64,000 nucleotides of DNA, from NCBI GenBank assembly GCA_019633425.1, contig WSUB01000043.1, positions 62,001-126,000 on the forward strand, given 5' to 3'. Each line of letters begins with the position of its first letter. Within the stretch, counting starts at the first letter, position 1. Shown one piece after another: positions 35,018-44,093 of this stretch. The notes under the pieces are model-generated. The model saw only the letters and a program-made list of their open reading frames with translations, was not told where the DNA came from and did no database searches. The position numbers and the translations under genes were made by a program. The DNA comes from Tulasnella sp. 424. Lineage: Eukaryota; Basidiomycota; Agaricomycetes; Cantharellales; Tulasnellaceae.

Positions 35018-36288
35018 GCCGCTGTCACTCGACGTACTTCACTCATCGCCCTCCTATCAAAGACTGTCCGACTGGAATCCGACGACGTTAAGCATATACC
35101 AAGGAACTCATGGCGGCACCGTAGGATTTTCCAAGGCTCTATTGCAATGACTAATGCTCCTTTTTGCATGGACATCTGTCGACTTTCTTCACATGTTTCC
35201 AGGGACTAGGTATAACGAGTTCCGGTAGTGCCCTTCTTTTACTGCTATACCCTCTTAGTCTTGCGATATGCGCTCGTATGTTCTGATTCCCTTTCCGCCA
35301 CTCTCGATGAGTGGCGCCAGTCTTTTTCCCTTGATCATCATCAAGAACTGTATTGGTAGTATCTGTACATGCCTTCTATAGCTATACCTTCTTGTATCGT
35401 TGTATTGCTGTTAAGATTTTAATTTATCCTAGGCCATTTATACACGCGCGAGGAGAAACAGGATAATCGTCTACAATTATTTGGTTTGGATGATTTCCGA
35501 AGTCCAGAGCTTGTACAAACGGAATTAGGGTTCAAGGTAGTACTACATCGATTAGGTTCTTCTCGGGCTGTTAGTTTTAGGATAGGAGCTTGAAGTGGAG
35601 CTGCACCAATGAGATGTGCCCTGAAGGAATTCCAAAGCGGTCGTCAATCTGTCGCTATGGCACGCTCAACTATAAGGTCTCGCCAGGGTCCTAAAATGTA
35701 GGAAGGGGTGAGGTTAATTATGAATCGTGTATGATGTCCTACAAGACAGCGCGTAGGCGACGCAAAATCCTCCTGGAGGGAAGATGGTTGCCCCAAAACC
35801 ACCGTCATGCGCATGTATGAAGGTATCCTTGTCCTATCTTGGAATTCACCCGATCTCCGCTGGGAGCAGCGAGGAAAGCCTTGAGGCCACTTTCATGTTT
35901 CAAGACCTTGGCCGCGCGCATTTGGCTTGCAAGAGCGCGGTACATTACGAAGGCGAGGAGGAAGGCAGCAAGGATCCCGTTAGGGGTCCATGTTTAGTCG
36001 TGGTCCTTATCAAGGTCGAGTCCTGGCGGCGGCATGTTGCGCGCCCCAAGCAATGCACCAAATGGATAAATAAACACCTGGATCTCCTCCCCCTCCCTCA
36101 AGCAGGTTGATCCTCTCCACTCCTCTAGATATCACTGGTGGCAGCGCCAACCGTTTTGGTCCGTTCCCTAGAACCATCCGAAACCTGAACTTATTCCTCC
36201 TTATACATACATATTCAATCGGCAGAATCCAGTCACCTCTAGCTCCACCCCAACTAATCTCTCATTCCCGCGACTTTTATCCTCCACG
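35018..36288. other. Spacer between HSF-E and HSF-F
   Basis: The first part is homologous to the 3' flanks of G and H. The second part, from about 35690, is the start of the repeated promoter block shared with G and H. No other gene. Confidence 0.6.
36065..36078 (+). promoter_or_regulatory. TATA region of HSF-F
   Basis: GATAAATAAACACC, about 210 bases before the ATG at 36289. The same element occurs before G and H, where it reads TATAAAATAAACAC and TATAAATAAACACC. In F the first T is changed to G, a possible weakening. Confidence 0.5.
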
Positions 36289-37464
36289 ATGAGCCCTTCA
36301 GTCCGAAAGGTATCCAACGCGTCATTGCTGGACGATGACGCATTCGCGTCATACTCGACCTACGGCAGTGTCAACGAGAACGCCGATTATCTCCGGTATC
36401 AAACGCGGTATAATGATCTCTTCCAAAGTTTCGAACAAACGTCCAACCATGCGCCTGAGGATCTTACATGCAATCGCAGGGCCAACCCTGATGCGTCGAC
36501 CCCTCTCGGAGAGCCGTCCGAGAACCCTGTACAACCGGGAGCTCGCAGTTTCGGCAAACCCCCAACACAGAATAACTTCGTGCACAAGCTCTACGAGTAA
36601 GTAAAATTGTTGCATGATCGTCGCGTTTCTGACATCAATCTGTCGGGCTAGAATGTTGGACGACAACACCGCCCAAGAATACATCCGCTGGAATCCGGAT
36701 GGCAAATCCTTTGTCATTGTCAGCCAAGACGATTTTTCCAAGAATGTACTCGGAAGACATCTCAGGATCGGAAACGTAGGTTGGCGTGTCTTCTCGTTCT
36801 GAAGACGTTAGCTGAGACGACCCCCTAGTTCCAAAGCTTCATCCGACATCTGAAGATGTATGACTTCCACGAAACCAATAAGGTAAGCATTTGCAACAGA
36901 GGTCGGCCACTCCGAATTTTATCGGTTCCTACCTTCTCCCAGGCACAACGCGCTCAACGCGGCGTTCAAGCCCAAACCCAACTATTTGTATTCTCGCACT
37001 CCAAGTTCCAAAGGGGTAAACTCGAGCTTTTGTCGGAGATCAAACGCAAGGGTACGGAGCAGCAAGACCCCCCACCTCAGTACGAGACGGTGTCATCTGG
37101 TGCCAGATTCGGGCCGAGCTTAGCCCAAGGACACCTGCCTCTGCCGTCTTCTCGATTCGATTATCAGACCCGAATTCTTCTCCAAGAAGAGAATGACCGT
37201 CTGAGGAAAGAAAACGAACAACTCAAGACGGCCTATGCGAGGTTGGCCAGCAAACATAACGCCCTGAAAGCTAGCCTCCGAGTCGGTCGCTCTATGCCGG
37301 TGCCTCAGACTCAGATCGAGGAGTCTTCATCCGCTGTTGCCAGCCCGTCAAGAAACCTCCTCCCTCTCGAGCCCACTTCGCTCCCCGGACCGTCGACGCA
37401 CGTTCCGTCCCCAAATATCAAGACAATTCGTCAGCCTTCCCCATCACAGTCTCGAGCACCGTAG
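36289..37464 (+). CDS. C-terminally truncated HSF-type protein (array member F), possibly decaying
   Basis: Exons 36289-36596, 36652-36775, 36829-36882 and 36943-37464 give 335 residues, against 480-500 in its sister genes. The N-terminal motif is present but shortened (SLLDDDAFASY). The HSF domain is complete in length, yet the recognition helix reads FQSFIRHLKMYDFHETNK: three changes (Q to H, N to K, K to E) at positions otherwise kept in E, G and H. A TAG at 37462-37464 ends the frame, and about 200 bases beyond it (to about 37672) remain alignable to the conserved C-terminal coding region of E, with frameshifts. So the C-terminal domain has been lost by mutation. It may be a pseudogene in progress or a short variant with altered binding. 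Splice sites are all still intact. Confidence 0.7.
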
Positions 37465-37672
37465 GCCGACTTCATAGTACAAAAGTCTGGTGCGTTGGGT
37501 CTCCGGGACCAGGAATCTGCTCGTTGGCGGGAGGAATGATTAAGCCGGTTCTTCGATCGGTGTGTCAACGTCTTTCCGCTGGATGCTTGTTGGACGCACA
37601 ACGTGTAATGCGGAAGGGGCAATCTCTGAAGCCGGGCACAGTCAGTTATGCGGGCTGTAGTTCACCGAACTT
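37465..37672 (+). pseudogene. Decayed C-terminal coding remnant of HSF-F
   Basis: Words such as GGGACCAGGAATCTGCTCGTTGGCG, GCCGGTTCTTCGATCGGTGTGTCAACG and CAGTCAGTTATGCGGGCTGTAG-TTCACCGAACTTGAA match the 3' coding part of HSF-E in order, but with indels and stops. It no longer encodes the QDEAGPS and RHRT motifs. Confidence 0.7.
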
Positions 37673-39118
37673 GAAACTCTGTATCTCGAGCGGTTTACAG
37701 GAACCCTATTTACTTTCACTGCTTTTCGCTGCAGATCAGGTCGACAGAACCTTTATATTGCCTTCCTGACGCGTCTGGTCCTGCCCGATGATATAGCCTA
37801 GTCATATTTCATAGACCTGCTCGTATTTTTGTATTACCAAAAGAGCCGAATTTGTTTTATAATATTTTGCATCAGTGTGATGTGGCGCACGGCCTCGGGC
37901 AAGGGATACCTCTGGGTGCGAGAAAGCGGGGCAGCGGGGGATGTTCAAGGAAAGACACGGAAGAAGCCCAGCGCAGTACTACTTAAGAAGAGCATACTTT
38001 CGTGCAAGTTATAAGTTAAGTCACACCCTCTGATTACTTTATATATCCAAATCGGTGTCGACGGAAATAAACGGAGTGTCATCCCTGCGGCGCTGTATCA
38101 GCTATGCGGACACCCGTCATCAAGCCTAAGAGGGCAAGGGGTTACTACGAGCCTGAGAGTTCTCTGCGCTCTTCAGCCTTTCTCAAGCCATGTTTTCTCT
38201 GGGAGTGAAATAATGGCGGCACCGCAGGATTCTCTCAGGCTCTAATTAACGGCAGATGCTCCTCATTGCGCGAACGCGTATCGATTTATCACATGTCCAG
38301 AGACTAGATATAACGAATTCCGGGATCGTCCTTTCTCGTACTGTTACATATGGCAGTCTCCTTCACGACAAAACAAAAAAAGAAGAGACATACCTTTGAG
38401 TTCACAGTTAAGAGTTTACTCTTACTCCGGAGTGCCAGGGGCCAGACTCGATGAAGCTGGTCCTACTGGGTCACTGGCTGCCCAATTCATACCTGGGGAG
38501 AGTTCTAAGCGGGATCAGACTAATATCCAACTGCAAGGGATCGAGATGTAGGAGGGAGTGAGGTTAATGCTCCGTGTATGATATCCGACAAGACAGCAAA
38601 TAAGCCATGCGAAATACCCTTTTCGGGAGGATAACTCCATAAAACCACCGCTATGCATTGGGGTATCCTCGCCCTAGCTAATAATCTATCTGATCTTTGT
38701 AGGCGCCGGCGAGGAAGCCTCAAGGCAACGCTCAGGTCAGAAGACCTCAGTCGCGCGCATAAGACGGTGGTACATCATCAAATCGAGGAGCGCCGCAAGG
38801 ATCTTGCCAGGAGTTGATGTTTGGTCGTGGTTCCTTATCAAAGCGCTTAAAGGGTCGAGCGCTGGTAGCCTGCATGCTGCGCGCCATCGAATAATGGACT
38901 ATATGTATAAAATAAACACTAATCACCTCCCTCTCCCTCAACAGGTTGACCACCTTGAACCCCCCCACCCCCCACATCAGTGGCACCGCCAACCAAAGAT
39001 TGTATCAGTTCGTCCCTAAACATCGACTCTCTCATCATATCCCCCCCTTTACTTGCCCAACCCTCCGACTTCATTCACGCTAGTACATATTCCATTCCGG
39101 TCCCTTTTATCTACCGCG
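37673..39118. other. Spacer between HSF-F and HSF-G
   Basis: Contains the 3' flank of unit F and, from about 38520, the repeated promoter block of unit G. No other gene recognised. Confidence 0.6.
38906..38920 (+). promoter_or_regulatory. TATA region of HSF-G
   Basis: TATAAAATAAACACT, about 200 bases before the ATG at 39119, in the same position in the repeated promoter block as in units F and H. Confidence 0.55.
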
Positions 39119-40754
39119 ATGAACACTTCACTCAGTATTCCATCTTTGTTTACCTCCCCCGTCGTACCCCGAAAGGGTTCCAGCGGCAACGTGTCATCGC
39201 TGGATGATAACGCATTCGGAACATACTTCCCTTACGACGTTAAGTCCGAGTGGGCGAGCTTCCCTTGTGCACCTCAACTCAGCACCGAGGACGCCGAGTA
39301 TCTCGGGTATCAAAGACTGGATAATGATTCTTTACCAAGCTATGAACGGGGCCATGCGGCATGGGTACCCGAAGATCAAAAGAATCCTTCATTCAATCAC
39401 GGGACCAACCTCCAAACATCGTCCGAAGCCCCCGTACAAACAGGGACTGGAGTTTTCTTCAAAAGCACAACACAGAAAAACTTCGTCCGCAAGCTCTACG
39501 AGTGAGTAAAGTAGCTGCATAATGATCGTGTTTCTGATATCAATATGTCCGTCTAGAATGTTGGAGGACGAAAGCGCCCAAGAATACATCTACTGGAACC
39601 AGGATGGAAAATCCTTTGTCATTGACAACCCAGACAACTTTGCCAAGAATGTACTCGGAAGATATCTCAAGACTGGAAATGTAGGCCAATATGTTTTCCC
39701 AGTCTGAAGGTGTTAGCTAACAGGTCCCTCTAGTTCCAAAGCTTCATTCGACAACTCAATATGTATGACTTCCACAAGACCAATAAGGTTAGTGTTCGCA
39801 ACAAGGGTCGGCTGCTCCAGATGTTAATTCTCTCTATCTGTCGCTACCTTTCCCCAGGCCCTACGAGCTCAACGCGGCGTAAAAGGCCAAACCCAACAAT
39901 TCGTATTCTCGCACCCGAAGTTCCAGAAGGATAAGCCTGAGCTTTTGGCGGAGATCAAACGTAAGGGTACGGAGCAGCAAGACCCCCCTCCTTACCACGA
40001 GACGGTGTCATCCGCTGTCAAAGTGGTGTCAAGCCACGTTCAAAGCCACCCACCTTTGGAATTCTCCCAACTCGATCACCGGAGCGAAATTCTTCTCCAA
40101 GAGGAGAATGAGCGTCTGAGGCAAGAAAACGAACGACTCAAAGCGGCCTATGAAGAATTGATCAGCGAACACGACCTGCTGAAAGCTAGTCCCCGAGTAG
40201 GCACTTCTATGCCAGAGCCTCAGGCACAGAACGAGTCGTCATCGTCCGCCCCTACCACCCACCCAAGTTTCCTCGACGGAAACCCTTCCGGTCAATCTTG
40301 CGATTTGACCGGTAACGGTAACCTTTATGAATTCAATTACACTTCATCTCCACCTAAACCAGTCGAGAAACCTAGCCTCTTCCCGCAGTACACTCGAGCT
40401 ATGGCTCAGAGCATCTCCAACTATCAGAGTCCATTGATCGTGGCCCCATCCCTCCTCTCTCTCTCGTCCACTTCACTCCCCAGCCCGTCGACGAACGCTC
40501 CATCCCCGAATATCAGCAAGACTCGTCGGTCTTCCCCTCAGTACCCTCAACGTAAGGAGTGGCGGACCTCGTGGGGCGAATGGCTGTACGATCATCTGCC
40601 CCTCGTCGGAAACCAAGATGAAGCCGGACCTTCAAGTCGTGTCAACGTCCTTCCTCGGGATGCCCATGCGACACACAACCCGAACTACGGAAAGGCACCT
40701 CTCGGCTCCAGCCGGGCGCAGCCAGTTATGCGGGTTGCACGCCATCAAACTTAA
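39119..40754 (+). CDS. HSF-type transcription factor, close-paralogue group (array member G)
   Basis: Exons 39119-39501, 39557-39680, 39734-39787 and 39858-40754 give 485 residues. The N-terminal motif is SSLDDNAFGTYFPYDVKSEW. The HSF domain has NFVRKLYEMLEDESAQEYIYW, LGRYLKTGN, helix FQSFIRQLNMYDFHKTNK and FVFSHPKFQKDKPELLAEIK. The coiled coil is short (LRQENERLKAAYEELISEH). The C-terminus carries TSWGEWLYDHLPLVGNQDEA, THNPNYGKAPLG and VARHQT, conserved with H and partly with E. The recognition helix is identical to that of E and H, which suggests they bind the same sequence and differ in regulation or partners. The tryptophan of the usual IRWN has an extra Y before it (IYWN). All splice sites canonical. 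Confidence 0.87.
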
Positions 40755-41823
40755 GCCACTGTTACTCAAGGCGTTCATCATCATCGAATCAAGTCTGCAC
40801 AACATCATTCGACCACGTGAACCAAATACCAACGAATTCGATCATCAAGCCATAATATCTCCCAGGAAACCCCCTCGCTTTTAGCTCTCTTCGTTGCATA
40901 TACCCCTATCGCTTTCGCCACTTGTGACCGCATATCAGGCCAGGACGTCAGCATCGCCCTCCTGACTCGTGTGGTCCTGCCCGATGATGTATCCGTAGGA
41001 TGCACACTTCCTTGACCTGCTTGTATTGCTGTATTACCAGGACTGTCGTTCGAATTCATCTTATAACATTTTATGTCGGCGCGGCGTGGAGTGGCAGGGC
41101 ATAAATCCTGAATTACTCTGAGAGCGAAAAAGCGGTGGCAGTGGAGGGGGCTGCTCAAGGAAAGACATGAAGCTGCCCCATTGGGCTCTGCCGAGAAGGG
41201 ACTCGAAAGTGTCATCGACTCGTGGTTACGGCACGACCAACTGCAAGGCCTCGCTAGGGCTCTAAGGTGTAGGAGGAAATGAGGCTAATGATTCGTGTAT
41301 GATATCCTACAAGGCAGCGCACAGGCCACGCAAAATTCCTTTTGGGGAGGATGACTGTCATAAAACCACCGTCGTGCATTGGGGCATCCTCACCCTAGGC
41401 TTATAATTTATTTAATCTGCGCTGGCAGCGGCGAGGAAGCCTTAAGGCCACACCCAGGTCTGAAGACCTTAGTCGCGCGCATTTGACTTGAGCGACGGCG
41501 ATACATCAATGAAACCAATGAGGAGGGTTGCAAGGATCCTGCCAGAAGTCGATGTTTAGTCGTGGTCCTTATCGAAGGTCGAGCCCTGTTGGCGGCCTGC
41601 GTGCCACATCTCGCGCGCGCGCCATCGAGCAATATTATGCACCAGATGTATAAATAAACACCGGATCTCCTTCCCCTCCCACAAACATCACCCCTCTACA
41701 AAGCAACGGTCGCAGTACCAGCCGAGGATTGTTGGTTCGTTCCTAAACCATCAAATCTCTTGATCCTATTCCTCCACGCCGACCAGTCTCAGGCTTTTGT
41801 CTCGGTGCCGTTTATCTACTACG
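40755..41823. other. Spacer between HSF-G and HSF-H
   Basis: Holds the 3' flank of unit G and the repeated promoter block of unit H from about 41230. No other gene recognised. Confidence 0.6.
41649..41662 (+). promoter_or_regulatory. TATA region of HSF-H
   Basis: TATAAATAAACACC, about 170 bases before the ATG at 41824. It is the best TATA match of the three tandem units. Confidence 0.6.
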
Positions 41824-43444
41824 ATGGCCTCTTTACTCCAACTTTCATATTTGGTTACCTCCTCCATCCGACCCCGAAAGGAGTCCGATGCATCATTGCT
41901 GGACGATGACGCGTTCGGAACATACCCCACCTACGGCATCAAGCCCGAGTGGGCGAACTTCTCCAGCGGTCCTCAACCCAACAACGAGAACGCCGATTAT
42001 CCTGAGTACCAAGCATTGTATGATAATTCCGTACAAAATTACGACCCAACGTACAATCACGCGCCTTGGTTGCCCGAAGATCAAGAAGATCCTCCATTCA
42101 ATCATGGGGCCAGCCTCGACGCGTCGTCCCCTCTCAAAGAATCGTCCGAAGCCCTTATACAACAAGGAGGCAGCAATTTCGGGAAAAGCGGAGCACAGAA
42201 AAACTTTGTACGCAAGCTCTACGAGTGAGTAAATTAGGTGCATGATGATCGTGTTCCTGATATCAATCTGGCTGGCTAGAATGTTGGACGACAAAAGCGC
42301 CCAAGATTACATCCGCTGGAACCCGGATGGTAAATCCTTTGTCATTGACAACCAAGACGATTTTGCCAAGAATGTACTCGGAAGATATCTCAAGACTGGA
42401 AATGTAGGCCGGCATGTCTTCCCGTTCTGAAGACGTTAGCTCAGACCTCCCTCTAGTTCCAAAGCTTCATCAGACAACTGAACATGTATGACTTCCACAA
42501 GACCAATAAGGTAAGCATTTGCAACCGAGGTCGGTCACTGCGAATGTTAATTTTCTATTTCGGTTTCTCCCCTTTCCTAGGCACAACGGGCTCAACGCGG
42601 CGTTCAGGCCCAAGCCCAACAATTCGTATTCTCGCACTCCAAGTTCCAAAAGGGTAAACCCGAGCTTTTATCGGAGATCAAACGCAAGGGTACGGAGCAG
42701 CAAGACCCTCCTCTTTACCAAGAGACGATGGCGGCCAGAATCGGGTCAAGCCTTGTCCGGGGCCACCTTCCTCTGGTATTCCCCCAACTCGATCACCACG
42801 TCAGAGTGCTTCTTCAAGCAGAGGACGACCGTCTGAAGCAAGAAAATAAACGTCTCAAAGCGGATTATGAGAGGTTGGCCAGCGAACACCACGCCCTGAA
42901 AGCTAGCTTCCGAGTTGTCACCTCTGTGCCAATGTCTCAGTTACAGAACGAGCCGTCCTCGACCGCTCTTACCGCCCACTCAACCTTTCTCGACGGAAAC
43001 ACATCCAATCAATCCTTAGATTCGACCCACCACGGCAATCTTTTCGAATTCAATTACATCGGATCTCCACTTAAACCAATCGAAGGGCCTGTTGGCTTCC
43101 CACAGTTCACTGGAGTTACTGTTCAGAGTGAAGAAGACATCTTATGCGACACTCTCAAGTCCACTTCACTCTCCGACCCGTTGACGAGCGCTCCGCCCCC
43201 AAATATCGTCAGGACTCGTCAGCGTGCCCCAGAGCAGTCTCGACGTAAGGAAAGGCCGACCTCGTGGGGGGAATGGCTGGCCGGGCACCTGCCCCTCGGC
43301 AAAAGCCAAGATGAAGCTGGACCTTCAAATGTCAACGCCTTTTCTCAGGATACCCATGCGACACACAACGCTAATTACGGGAGAGCATATCTCGGGGGCC
43401 GGCAGCATCCAGTTATTCGGGTCCAAGGAGGCTACCGGACTTAA
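41824..43444 (+). CDS. HSF-type transcription factor, close-paralogue group (array member H)
   Basis: Exons 41824-42224, 42280-42403, 42457-42510 and 42581-43444 give 480 residues. The N-terminal motif is SLLDDDAFGTYPTYGIKPEW. The HSF domain has NFVRKLYEMLDDKSAQDYIRW, LGRYLKTGN, helix FQSFIRQLNMYDFHKTNK and FVFSHSKFQKGKPELLSEIK. A coiled coil (DDRLKQENKRLKADYERLAS) follows; the C-terminus has TSWGEWLAGHLPLGKSQDEA, THNANYG and a changed ending VQGGYRT in place of VARHRT. Exon 2 (124 bases) and exon 3 (54 bases) are the same length as in E, F, G and A. It is the last member of the array; the next gene downstream is Abp1. Confidence 0.87.
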
Positions 43445-44093
43445 GCCACTGTTACTCGACACGCTTCATTCGTCATCGAATCAAGTCTGCCGAACCAACA
43501 TTCGACAAAGTGATGCAAATCCAACGGATTCGATCATCCAATCGCAATATTTCTCCGGTAATCACCTCGCTTTTAGCTCCCTTCGTTACATATACGCCTA
43601 TCGCTTTCGCCGCTTGTCACCGCAGATCATGGCAGAACCTCAGTATCCCCCTCCTGACTCGTCCGATGATGTATCCGTAGGATGTACACTTTCCTGACCT
43701 GCTTGTATTGTTGCATTGCCAGAAGAGTCGTTCGAATCCATATTATAACCGTTAACGCAGTGTGGAGTGGCCTGGCGTACATCACTCTGGGAGCGAAAAA
43801 ATTAAGTGGCCGTTGAGAGGCCTGTTCAAGGGAAGTCATGGAGGAGTTCTGGCACAGCGTTATAAGAGGTAATGCTTGATTTAAATGTCTTGTACAAGAT
43901 AGAATCACTAGAATCTACCGGCGTCGGGCTTTTGAATTGCGGTCGGTGGATATAACCGGAGTGTTATCCCCGAGTCGGAACCCTAACCTGGCTGCGCGCT
44001 GCGTCATTTACCAAGACACCAGTCTTCCACATCCAAAAGACCAAGGGGTCAGTACGTAGAGAATCCTCTGTACTCTCCATCTTCTCTCAAGTC
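43445..44093. other. End of the HSF array, upstream region of Abp1
   Basis: The first 450 bases match the 3' flank of unit G (GATGTATCCGTAGGATG, CTGCTTGTATTG), marking the right end of the tandem duplication at about 43900. The rest is the promoter region of Abp1. Confidence 0.6.

Larger units (their letters stand above)
35690..43910 (+). repeat. Three tandem units of about 2.7 kb carrying HSF-F, -G and -H
   Basis: The units begin at about 35690, 38520 and 41230 with a shared block: TGTAGGAGG-type start, GAGGTTAAT, GTGTATGATRTCCTACAAG, CATAAAACCACCG, GGTATCCT, GAAGACCT(C/T)AGTCGCGCGCAT, GCAAGGATC, TTTAGTCGTGGTCCTTATC and a TATA region. Each unit then has one complete HSF gene and a 3' flank that is also conserved. 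Units differ by many substitutions and indels, so they are not fresh, but the order of words is unbroken. This shows duplication of gene plus regulatory region. HSF-E shares the gene and 3' flank but not clearly the promoter block. Confidence 0.8.
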
